This document shows positions 8,186 to 15,393 of a stretch of 64,000 nt of DNA, in pieces. The notes beneath the pieces are model-generated. The model ran no database searches. It saw only the letters and a program-made list of their open reading frames with translations, and was not told the origin of the DNA. The position numbers and the translations under genes were made by a program. Origin of the DNA: JAEZDR01 sp039811185. GTDB lineage: Bacteria > Bacteroidota > Bacteroidia > Chitinophagales > Chitinophagaceae. The stretch is from NCBI GenBank assembly GCA_039811185.1, contig JBDHYF010000002.1, positions 248,001 to 312,000 on the forward strand, in the 5' to 3' direction. Positions within the stretch are counted from its first letter, which is position 1, and each line of letters begins with the position of its first letter.

Positions 8186-8213
8186 TTTAAACCTGATATA
8201 AATCAGGTTTAAA
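8186..8213. promoter_or_regulatory. FNR/CRP-type palindromic operator upstream of the cco operon
   Basis: Two perfect 12-base arms, TTTAAACCTGAT (8186-8197) and ATCAGGTTTAAA (8202-8213), flank a 4-base centre. The inner part has the TGAT-N4-ATCA form and spacing of FNR/Anr-type sites. Its centre (8199.5) is about 64 bases upstream of the inferred ccoS transcription start, close to the -61.5 position used by class I Crp/Fnr activators. cbb3 oxidases are classically under FNR-type oxygen control. No Crp/Fnr gene is in the window, and the site could also act on the divergent metG. Confidence 0.6.
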
Positions 8214-8310
8214 TGGGAATGACAATTTGATGGCAATGTTTTTTAGAACATTTATTATCGCAACAATTCTGTTTTGATTCCGTTGCCCGTGTAAACGCGC
8301 TTAAATCGCT

Positions 8311-8318
8311 TAATTTTG
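8311..8318 (+). promoter_or_regulatory. Probable -7 box of metG
   Basis: TAATTTTG matches TAnnTTTG exactly and ends 18 bases before the metG ATG at 8337. An in-frame TTG at 8316 lies inside this box and so is unlikely to be the real start. No convincing -33 element is visible. Confidence 0.5.
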
Positions 8319-8336
8319 CCGCCTATAAAAGTGGAA

Positions 8337-10451
8337 ATGAATCAGCCAAAAAGATATTTAGTAACTGCTGCACTGCCCTACGCAAACGGATTAAAACATA
8401 TCGGTCATCTTGCCGGCGCTTATTTGCCGGCCGATATTTACGTACGTTTTTTAAAGGCAATGAAGCGCGATGTGGTTTTTGTTTGTGGAAGTGATGAGCA
8501 CGGCACCGCCATCCCTATCCAGGCAATGAAAGAAGGCACCACGCCTCAGGCCATCATCGATAAATATCATCCCATCATTCAAAAAAATTTTGAAGATCTC
8601 GGGATCGCTTTCGACATATACCACCGCACCAGTTCGCCGCTCCATCACGAAACAGCAAGCGCGTTTTTTAAAAAGCTGAACGATGAAAGCAGGTTTGAAG
8701 TGAAAGCATCTGAACAGTATTACGATGCGGTAGCTCACACTTTTCTGGCCGACAGATTTATTAAAGGCGTTTGCCCCAACTGCGGCTACGACGGCGCTTT
8801 CGGCGATCAATGCGAAAAGTGTGGAAAAAGCCTTAGCCCCGACGAACTCATTAATCCGGTAAGTACGCTAACGGGCAGTAAGCCGGAAAAAAAACTGACT
8901 CAGCACTGGTATCTTCCCTTGAATCGGTACGAAGGCTGGCTGAACGAATGGATTGTAGGATCGCATAAGAACGATTGGCGGGCAAATGTTGTTGGACAAT
9001 GCAAAAGCTGGATCGACGGCGGATTGCAGCCGCGTGCTGTTACCCGCGACCTCGATTGGGGCGTAAAACTTCCGGTTGAAGGAACCGAAGGAAAGGTTTT
9101 ATATGTGTGGTTTGATGCGCCTGTGGGGTATATTTCTGCAACCAAACAGTGGGCTGCTGACAACGGAAAAGACTGGCGCCCTTACTGGCAAGACAACGAT
9201 ACCAAGCTCGTACACTTCATCGGAAAAGACAACATCGTTTTTCATGCTATCATCTTTCCGGTGATGCTGAAACTGCATCAATACATTCTTCCCGACAATG
9301 TTCCATCCAACGAATTCATGAATCTGGAAGGCGACAAAATGAGCACCTCAAGAGGCTGGAGCATCGAAATGGATGAGTATATCAACGATTGGATGAAATC
9401 GGAAAACGGAACTCCTCAAATGGCCGATGTGCTTCGGTATTATCTTACTGCCATTGCGCCGGAAACCAAAGACAGTGAGTTTACATGGAAAGGGTTTCAG
9501 GAAGCCAATAACAACGAGCTCGTTGCCAACTTCGGCAATTTTGTAAACCGCACTTTTGTTTTAATGCACAAACTGTGTAACGGGAAAGTGCCGCCTTTTC
9601 ATCCGGAAATTGCCGACGAAAAAGATAAAGCGATTGTGGAAGCCATCGTTGCGGCGAAAGAAAAAATTTCTACCCTGATAGAACAATACAAGTTTCGTGA
9701 AGCGCTTTCAGAAATAATGGATTTGTGCCGCAAAGGCAATAAATATATGCAGGAGAAAGAACCCTGGATTGTTGCAAAGAAACTTCAGGAAAATCCTGAT
9801 GCACAAAAAATGATTGATAATTGTCTGCATACTTGTTTGCAGTTGTGTGCCAATCTTACCATCTTTATTCATCCTTTCCTTCCGTTCACTGCAAAAAAGC
9901 TGCTGCACATGATGAAGGTGGTGGAGAAAATGCTCGACTGGGAAAATGCAGGCAAACTTAACCTGCTCAGCGTGGGCTATACGTTGCGTGCACCCGAGCT
10001 TTTGTTTAGAAAAATTGAAGACGAAGAAATAAGCAGGCAAATACATAGGCTACAGCAAAAAGCGCTCACGAACGCTTCGCCACTGCCGGCGGATGCGCCC
10101 GCTTCTACGCCAATGCCTTTGAAAGCAACGATAGCCTTCGAAGATTTTTCGAAGATCGACATCAGAACCGGCAAAATTATTTCGGCCGAAAAAGTGCAGA
10201 AAGCCGACAAGCTTTTAAAACTTGAAGTGGACCTTGGCTTCGAAATAAGAACCATAGTTTCGGGTATTGCCATGCATTTTGCTCCTGAAGAAATTATTGG
10301 AAACCAAGTGGCTGTGGTGGTGAATCTGGCGCCTCGTAAAATGCGCGGAATCGAGAGCAACGGAATGATCCTGATGGCTGAAGATGGCGATGGGAAGTTG
10401 CGGTTTGTGAGTGCCGAAGAAGGTGTACACCCCGGAAGCACCATCAGTTAA
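8337..10451 (+). CDS. metG: Methionyl-tRNA synthetase with C-terminal tRNA-binding domain
   Basis: MetG charges tRNA-Met with methionine. The 704-residue protein has the class I signature HIGH at 21-24. A zinc knuckle begins CPNCGYDGAFGDQCEKCG at about 145, and the KMSKS loop is present as KMSTS (334-338). An alpha-helical anticodon-binding domain follows. The C-terminal EMAP-II/Trbp111-like domain (about 595-704) contains KIDIRTGKI and NLAPRKMRGIESNGMIL and mediates dimerisation and tRNA binding. I chose ATG 8337 over the upstream TTG because the TTG lies in the promoter box. Transcribed divergently from the cco operon. Confidence 0.96.
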   Translation: MNQPKRYLVTAALPYANGLKHIGHLAGAYLPADIYVRFLKAMKRDVVFVCGSDEHGTAIPIQAMKEGTTPQAIIDKYHPIIQKNFEDLGIAFDIYHRTSSPLHHETASAFFKKLNDESRFEVKASEQYYDAVAHTFLADRFIKGVCPNCGYDGAFGDQCEKCGKSLSPDELINPVSTLTGSKPEKKLTQHWYLPLNRYEGWLNEWIVGSHKNDWRANVVGQCKSWIDGGLQPRAVTRDLDWGVKLPVEGTEGKVLYVWFDAPVGYISATKQWAADNGKDWRPYWQDNDTKLVHFIGKDNIVFHAIIFPVMLKLHQYILPDNVPSNEFMNLEGDKMSTSRGWSIEMDEYINDWMKSENGTPQMADVLRYYLTAIAPETKDSEFTWKGFQEANNNELVANFGNFVNRTFVLMHKLCNGKVPPFHPEIADEKDKAIVEAIVAAKEKISTLIEQYKFREALSEIMDLCRKGNKYMQEKEPWIVAKKLQENPDAQKMIDNCLHTCLQLCANLTIFIHPFLPFTAKKLLHMMKVVEKMLDWENAGKLNLLSVGYTLRAPELLFRKIEDEEISRQIHRLQQKALTNASPLPADAPASTPMPLKATIAFEDFSKIDIRTGKIISAEKVQKADKLLKLEVDLGFEIRTIVSGIAMHFAPEEIIGNQVAVVVNLAPRKMRGIESNGMILMAEDGDGKLRFVSAEEGVHPGSTIS

Positions 10452-10486
10452 AACAACCAGTTATTTTTGTTATTTAATACCGATAA

Positions 10487-10903
10487 ATGAAAGAATTAAA
10501 CAGGCCGGTTAGAGTGTTGGTTGCAAAAGTTGGGTTAGACGGACATGACCGCGGTGCGAAGGTGATTGCAACGGCGCTGCGCGATGCCGGAATGGAAGTA
10601 ATTTATACCGGCTTGCGGCAAACGCCTGAAATGGTGGTGAGCGCTGCGTTGCAGGAAGATGTGGATGCCATTGGCGTGAGTATTTTAAGCGGTGCCCACA
10701 TGACTGTTTTTCCAAAAATTATTGCATTAATGCGCCAACACGAAATGCACGATGTATTACTTACCGGCGGTGGAATTATCCCCGAGCAGGACATGGCGCA
10801 GCTAAATGAAATGGGCGTAGGAAAGCTGTTTGCACCGGGTGCGCCTACCACAGAAATCGCCGGGTTTATAAAAGACTGGGTAACAGAAAACCGAAAATTT
10901 TAA
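10487..10903 (+). CDS. Stand-alone cobalamin (B12)-binding domain protein, methylmalonyl-CoA mutase type
   Basis: This 138-residue protein is essentially only the C-terminal B12-binding domain of methylmalonyl-CoA mutase. It has the base-off/His-on motif DGHDRG (Asp18, His20, Gly23), the VSILSGAHM loop and the GGGIIP turn that cradles the cobalamin tail. Separately encoded small subunits of this kind partner with a large catalytic subunit in acyl-CoA mutases. No such large subunit is in the window. It is followed 16 bases later by an enoyl-CoA hydratase, probably in the same operon, pointing to acyl-CoA metabolism. The actual substrate, methylmalonyl-CoA or another branched acyl-CoA, cannot be told from this sequence. 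Confidence 0.88.
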   Translation: MKELNRPVRVLVAKVGLDGHDRGAKVIATALRDAGMEVIYTGLRQTPEMVVSAALQEDVDAIGVSILSGAHMTVFPKIIALMRQHEMHDVLLTGGGIIPEQDMAQLNEMGVGKLFAPGAPTTEIAGFIKDWVTENRKF

Positions 10904-10919
10904 TCTCAATCCTCAAATA

Positions 10920-11693
10920 ATGACGTATCAAACTTTGCTCACCTCAATTGAAGACGGAATACTCGTTGTAACCATCAACCGTCCCGATAAGCTCAATGCG
11001 CTGAGCAACACGGTTATTGAAGAACTGAATGCGGTGATGGACGAAGTGGAAAAGAACGATGAAATAAAGTCTGTGATCCTTACAGGCGCCGGACAAAAAG
11101 CCTTTGTTGCCGGAGCGGACATCAGTGTGTTCGTCGGGCTTTCGGCAAGCGGCGGAATGGACCTCGCGAAAGCGGGGCAAGATGCTTTTTTTAGAATTGA
11201 AAACGCATCGAAGCCGGTGGTGGCCTGTGTAAACGGCTTTGCGTTGGGCGGCGGCTGCGAACTGGCGATGGCTTGCCATTTCCGGATTGCGTCGGAGAAT
11301 GCAAAATTCGGGCAGCCGGAGGTAAATCTTGGTTTGATTCCGGGCTACGGCGGTACGCAGCGGCTTGTTCAGCTGATTGGGAAAGGACGGGCGTTGGAAA
11401 TGCTGATGTCTGCAAGTATGATTGATGCGCAAACGGCGCTTCAGTTTGGTTTGGTGAATCATGTTGTGCCTGCCGATGAGCTGATTGCAAAAGCCAAATC
11501 GATACTATCGGTAGTTCACACGAAAGCGCCTTTAGCGGTTGCAGCGTGCATTAGGGCGGCGAATGCTGTGTTTGGAACGGCGGGCTATCAAACCGAAATC
11601 GATGAATTTGGAAAATGTTTCACAACATCCGATATGAAAGAAGGCACCTCTGCATTTTTAGAGAAGCGGAAAGCCGTATTCAGCGGAAAATAA
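10920..11693 (+). CDS. Enoyl-CoA hydratase/isomerase family protein
   Basis: The 257-residue crotonase-fold protein should hydrate trans-2-enoyl-CoA. The oxyanion-hole segments AFVAGADIS (61-69) and GFALGGGCELAMA are present. The two catalytic glutamates of classical hydratases are Glu114 (GGGCELA) and Glu134 (GQPEVNLG), with the usual 20-residue spacing, so an active hydratase is likely. PGYGGTQRL follows, and the C-terminal helices fit the normal family length. The B12-binding gene just upstream suggests work on short or branched acyl-CoAs; a role in phenylacetate breakdown is possible but unsupported. Ends at a terminator shared with rho. Confidence 0.9.
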   Translation: MTYQTLLTSIEDGILVVTINRPDKLNALSNTVIEELNAVMDEVEKNDEIKSVILTGAGQKAFVAGADISVFVGLSASGGMDLAKAGQDAFFRIENASKPVVACVNGFALGGGCELAMACHFRIASENAKFGQPEVNLGLIPGYGGTQRLVQLIGKGRALEMLMSASMIDAQTALQFGLVNHVVPADELIAKAKSILSVVHTKAPLAVAACIRAANAVFGTAGYQTEIDEFGKCFTTSDMKEGTSAFLEKRKAVFSGK

Positions 11694-11733
11694 AAAAAAT
11701 CCCGGCCTGATAAGAAAGGCCGGCATTTTTTTT
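11692..11733. terminator. Bidirectional terminator between the enoyl-CoA hydratase gene and rho
   Basis: The stem CCGGCCT (11702-11708) pairs with AGGCCGG (11717-11723). It is flanked by an A-run on the left (from 11692) and eight T residues on the right, so it can end transcripts from both converging genes. The rho stop codon lies inside the right-hand edge. Confidence 0.82.
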
Positions 11734-13510
11734 ATCGGTTCATGCTGGCGAGAAACTCTTCGTTACTCTTGGTTCCGCGCATTCGTTTCAGCAATTCGTT
11801 CATCGCTTCTTCGGTGTTCATATCGTTGATGTAAAGACGTAAAATATTCATCCGTGCAAGTACTTCTTTATCGAGCAAAAGGTCTTCTCTTCTTGTTGAC
11901 GAAGAAACCAGATCGATAGCAGGATAAATTCTTTTGTTGGCAAGTCTTCTGTCGAGTTGCAGCTCCATGTTGCCGGTTCCTTTAAATTCTTCAAAAATCA
12001 CTTCATCCATTTTGCTTCCTGTTTCAATCAGGGCCGTTGCAAGAATGGTTAAGCTGCCACCGTTTTCGATTTTACGAGCGGCTCCGAAAAACTGTTTCGG
12101 CTTCTGCATGGCGTTGGCTTCCACACCGCCCGACAAAACTTTTCCGCTTGCCGGAGCTACGGTGTTATGGGCACGCGCCAACCGCGTTATCGAATCTAAA
12201 AGAATCACCACATCATGTCCGCATTCAACCAAACGTTTGGCTTTTTGAAGCGCAATGGTGCTAACCTTAACGTGTTTGTCGGCGGGCTCATCAAAGGTTG
12301 AGGCAAGCACTTCGGCACGCACGCTTCTTTCCATATCGGTCACCTCTTCCGGCCGTTCGTCAATCAGCACAACCATCAAATACACTTCCGGATGATTGGC
12401 TGCAATAGCGTTCGCCACTTCTTTCAACAGCATTGTTTTACCCACTTTCGGCTGCGCAACAATCAGCCCTCTTTGTCCCTTACCAATTGGCGTAAACAAA
12501 TCCATTATGCGGGTGCTGTAGTTGGAAGGCGAGGTAAATAAATTCAGCTTTTCAAAAGGGAATAGGGGCGTAAGATAATCGAACGGAACGCGGTCCCGCA
12601 CTTCATCCGGCGTTTTTCCGTTGATGGTATCAACCTTTAAAAGCGCAAAGTATTTTTCGCCCTCTTTCGGCGGACGAACCGTTCCGTTTACCGTATCGCC
12701 GGTTTTTAGTCCAAACAATTTTATCTGCGATGGAGAAACGTATACATCATCAGGCGATGAAAGGTAGTCGTAATCCGACGAGCGTAAGAAACCGTATCCG
12801 TCAGGCATCATTTCCAACACACCTTCGGCATCGATCATTCCATCGAATTCAACATTAAACGCCGGTTCTTTTTTGTGAATGATTTTTTGCTGGGGTGCAG
12901 CAGGCACCGTCTGCTCGTTAACGGTTTGTTTGCCGACATTTTCAGTTTCCGCGCTTACCTCTTCCGATGCATAGTTAGCGAGGTCTTTCGGAAGGTCCGC
13001 TTCGGAAAGCGATTGCAGTGCAGATACGTTTTCAAAAATGTCTGAAATATCTTTTGGAAGATTTGCCGACTCTTTTGTTGCCTGGGGCTTGGGCCGCTCT
13101 TTCTCGTTGGGCAAGGCTTCCGAATCCGGTTTGGAATCGGCTTTTTTATCGGAGGCAGCGGCTTTCTTTATAGGTTTTCTAACGCGTTTTTTTGCGTCGG
13201 TGGTTTCATCTTTTTTATCCGCTTCTTCTTTTGTAGGGGTCTGCGACTTCTCTTTTTCCTCGCTTTTGGCCGTTTCCATAACTTCTGCCTCTTCGGTGGA
13301 ATTAGCAGTAGTGGCCTTTACGGTGCGTTTTTTTCTGGGTTTGCCGGAGGCGTTTTCAGCGTCGTCGGTTTTGGCAAGCGCCTGTGTATCCAGAATTTTA
13401 TAAATGAGCTCCTGTTTGTTCAGGCTTTTGGGGTTTTTAATAGATAGCTGATCGGCAATATCCAATAACTCGGGCACCAGCATATCATTTAATTGCAAAA
13501 TATCGTACAT
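11732..13510 (-). CDS. rho: Transcription termination factor Rho with long N-terminal insertion
   Basis: Rho is the hexameric RNA helicase that ends transcripts. At 592 residues it is about 170 longer than E. coli Rho. Residues 1-45 form the Rho_N SAP-like domain. Residues about 47-215 are a low-complexity stretch rich in Lys, Glu, Ala and Thr. The RNA-binding cold-shock-like domain starts near 218 (EGVLEMMPDGYGFLRSS), and the RecA-like motor starts near 300. Walker A is GLIVAQPKVGKT (348-359), and the Walker B region is DVVILLDSITRLAR. The C-terminal STRREDLLL and EFLASMNR blocks are intact. Insertions of this kind are known in Bacteroidota and Actinobacteria Rho and often add RNA affinity. 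It is divergent from asnS, with a 269-base gap. Confidence 0.96.
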   Translation of the reverse strand: MYDILQLNDMLVPELLDIADQLSIKNPKSLNKQELIYKILDTQALAKTDDAENASGKPRKKRTVKATTANSTEEAEVMETAKSEEKEKSQTPTKEEADKKDETTDAKKRVRKPIKKAAASDKKADSKPDSEALPNEKERPKPQATKESANLPKDISDIFENVSALQSLSEADLPKDLANYASEEVSAETENVGKQTVNEQTVPAAPQQKIIHKKEPAFNVEFDGMIDAEGVLEMMPDGYGFLRSSDYDYLSSPDDVYVSPSQIKLFGLKTGDTVNGTVRPPKEGEKYFALLKVDTINGKTPDEVRDRVPFDYLTPLFPFEKLNLFTSPSNYSTRIMDLFTPIGKGQRGLIVAQPKVGKTMLLKEVANAIAANHPEVYLMVVLIDERPEEVTDMERSVRAEVLASTFDEPADKHVKVSTIALQKAKRLVECGHDVVILLDSITRLARAHNTVAPASGKVLSGGVEANAMQKPKQFFGAARKIENGGSLTILATALIETGSKMDEVIFEEFKGTGNMELQLDRRLANKRIYPAIDLVSSSTRREDLLLDKEVLARMNILRLYINDMNTEEAMNELLKRMRGTKSNEEFLASMNR

Positions 13511-13779
13511 AAATACTTAAAAAAATAACATGGTTAGAATGAAAAATGTTGTTGTCTTTTCAATTGTAAAAATCAAATGGCAGAAAAACGAATTGTTGAT
13601 TTAAGAAACGGTGAGCTGATAGATTGGCTTTGGTTTCAGCTATTTTTCTGCTGCAATGTTAGTTTAAATTCATTTAACCCAAAACAATTTTTTCCGTCGG
13701 CCTTTTTACTAAATCTCAACATTATATTCTTTCTGCACTCTGCATGCAGCTTATATTTGCGCTCCCTCAAACGCGTACT
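13511..13779. other. Intergenic region between rho and asnS
   Basis: This 269-base region holds the 5' regions of the divergent rho and asnS genes. The asnS -7 box is at 13752-13759. A 9-base inverted repeat, GCAGAAAAA at 13580-13588 and TTTTTCTGC at 13643-13651, surrounds about 54 bases that could form part of a rho leader. A plus-strand ORF starting at 13577 has no coding support. I see no RNA family or attenuator. Confidence 0.4.
13752..13759 (+). promoter_or_regulatory. Probable -7 box of asnS
   Basis: TATATTTG is an exact match to TAnnTTTG, 20 bases upstream of the asnS ATG at 13780. It supports that ATG rather than the in-frame ATG at 13744, which would lie upstream of the transcription start. 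Confidence 0.6.
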
Positions 13780-15216
13780 ATGTTTAATAAAAGAACAAAA
13801 ATTGTAAACCTCTTACAACCCACCGAGTTAAACAAAGAACATACCATCATGGGCTGGGTACGGACTTTCCGTAACAACCAGTTTATTGCTGTTAACGACG
13901 GCAGTACCATTCAAAACCTTCAGGTGGTTGTGGAGCTGGGAACAGTGCCCGATGAAGTTCTGAAGCGCATTTCAACAGGCTGCTCCGTTAAAGTTAGCGG
14001 ACAGTTACTGAGCAGTCCGGGAAAAGGCCAGTCAGTAGAGTTGAAGGCATCGTCATTAGAAGTGATGGGACAGTGCGACGCAGAGAAGTATCCGCTGCAG
14101 CCGAAAAAACACAGCCTCGAATTTCTGCGCGAAATTGCCCATCTGCGATTTAGAACTACAACGTTTAACGCAGTGTTTAAGGTGAGAAGTAAGCTTGCAT
14201 TTGCCGTACATAAATTTTTTAATGAAAAGGGCTTCGTGTACCTGCAAACGCCCATCATTACTGCATCTGATGCGGAGGGCGCCGGCGAAATGTTCCGTGT
14301 TACAACACTGCCTTTACATAGTTTGCCGCTAAAAGAAAATGGTGAAATTAATTTTGATGAAGATTTTTTTGGACGAAGCACACACCTAACCGTTAGCGGA
14401 CAACTTGAAGGCGAACTGGCCGCAATGGGTTTAGGAGAAATATACACATTCGGGCCAACCTTCAGAGCCGAAAATTCCAACACCACGCGGCACTTAGCCG
14501 AGTTTTGGATGATAGAGCCCGAGATGGCCTTCTGCGATTTAGACGACAACATGGACCTGGCGGAAGCCTTTATGAAGTACATTATTCAGTACGCTGTAGA
14601 AAACTGTACCGACGAACTATCGTTTTTAGCACAGCGGCTTGCAGAAGAGGAAAAGGCGTTGCCGGCAGATAAAAGGAGCGAGATGGGCCTTTTGGAAAAA
14701 CTGTCGTTTGTGTTATCGAACCGTTTTGAGCGCATCACCTATACCGAGGCTGTCAATATTTTAAAAGAAAGCACGCCTTACAAAAAGAAGAAGTTTAAAT
14801 ATCCGGTGGAATGGGGCACCGATTTGCAAAGCGAACACGAGCGTTATCTGGTAGAGAAACATTTTAAGAGGCCGGTAATAGTAACGGACTATCCTAAGAA
14901 TTTTAAGGCCTTTTACATGCGGGTAAACGATGATGGTGAAACCGTTGCCGCAATGGATATTCTTGCACCCGGCATTGGCGAAATCGTTGGTGGCTCGCAG
15001 CGCGAAGAACGTTACGATGTGCTGATGCAACGCATGAAAGAGATGAACGTTCCGGTGGAAGAGATGAATTGGTTTTTAGATACGCGCCGTTACGGAACGG
15101 TGATACACTCGGGCTTCGGACTTGGGTTTGAGCGGTTGGTACAGTTTGTTACCGGCATGACGAACATAAGAGACGTGATACCGTTTGCGCGGACGCCGAA
15201 AAACTGTGAGTTTTAA
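13780..15216 (+). CDS. asnS: Asparaginyl-tRNA synthetase
   Basis: AsnS charges tRNA-Asn. The 478-residue class IIb enzyme has an N-terminal OB-fold anticodon-binding domain (GWVRTFRNNQFIAVNDGS). It also has class II motif 2 in FGPTFRAENSNTTRHLAEFW and motif 3 in GFGLGFERLVQFVTG, followed by RDVIPFART. The Asn-type rather than Asp-type identity is supported by the NSNTTRHLAEFWMIEPE segment and the lack of the AspRS GAD insertion. The start at 13780 lies downstream of the -7 box. The presence of AsnS implies direct charging of tRNA-Asn. It is followed by tRNA-Phe with its own promoter. Confidence 0.95.
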   Translation: MFNKRTKIVNLLQPTELNKEHTIMGWVRTFRNNQFIAVNDGSTIQNLQVVVELGTVPDEVLKRISTGCSVKVSGQLLSSPGKGQSVELKASSLEVMGQCDAEKYPLQPKKHSLEFLREIAHLRFRTTTFNAVFKVRSKLAFAVHKFFNEKGFVYLQTPIITASDAEGAGEMFRVTTLPLHSLPLKENGEINFDEDFFGRSTHLTVSGQLEGELAAMGLGEIYTFGPTFRAENSNTTRHLAEFWMIEPEMAFCDLDDNMDLAEAFMKYIIQYAVENCTDELSFLAQRLAEEEKALPADKRSEMGLLEKLSFVLSNRFERITYTEAVNILKESTPYKKKKFKYPVEWGTDLQSEHERYLVEKHFKRPVIVTDYPKNFKAFYMRVNDDGETVAAMDILAPGIGEIVGGSQREERYDVLMQRMKEMNVPVEEMNWFLDTRRYGTVIHSGFGLGFERLVQFVTGMTNIRDVIPFARTPKNCEF

Positions 15217-15233
15217 AAATACACAAAAAAGAT

Positions 15234-15263
15234 TTTGATTTTTTGATTATAGATTTATATTTG
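15234..15263 (+). promoter_or_regulatory. Promoter of the tRNA-Phe gene
   Basis: TTTG at 15234-15237 and TATATTTG at 15256-15263 are separated by 18 bases, close to the Bacteroidota -33/-7 arrangement. This is the best-formed promoter in the window. Transcription would start about 15-18 bases before the mature tRNA. Confidence 0.7.
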
Positions 15264-15285
15264 CAGCCCGCTTTAAAGAAGCAAT

Positions 15286-15358
15286 GGTGCGGTAGCTCAG
15301 TCGGTAGAGCAAAGGACTGAAAATCCTTGTGTCGCCGGTTCGATCCCGGCCCACACCA
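15286..15358 (+). tRNA. tRNA-Phe (anticodon GAA)
   Basis: The 73-nucleotide cloverleaf has D arm GCTC/GAGC, anticodon stem AAGGA/TCCTT with loop CTGAAAA (anticodon GAA), a 5-base variable region, and T stem GCCGG/CCGGC with loop TTCGATC. The acceptor stem GGTGCGG/CCACACC pairs except for a C5-A68 mismatch. The discriminator base is A73 and CCA is not encoded. A terminator follows within 6 bases, so this is a single-tRNA transcript. Confidence 0.95.
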
Positions 15359-15363
15359 CACAA

Positions 15364-15393
15364 CAGCCCGTCGTTATGATGGGCTGTTTTTTT
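15364..15393 (+). terminator. Terminator of the tRNA-Phe transcript
   Basis: The stem CAGCCCGTC (15364-15372) pairs with GATGGGCTG (15378-15386), including one G-T pair. The loop is 5 bases and seven T residues follow. It ends at the stop codon of the convergent minus-strand gene. Confidence 0.85.

Noticed and set aside
8316..8336. TTG at 8316 as the metG start
   Set aside because: The codon is inside the TAATTTTG promoter box; ATG 8337 is downstream of it and gives the normal N-terminus.
13577..13807. 76-codon ORF in the rho-asnS gap running into asnS
   Set aside because: Overlaps the asnS promoter box and start; no domain.
13920..14582. 220-codon open frame antisense to asnS
   Set aside because: Shadow of a certain gene; serine-rich composition and no start signal.
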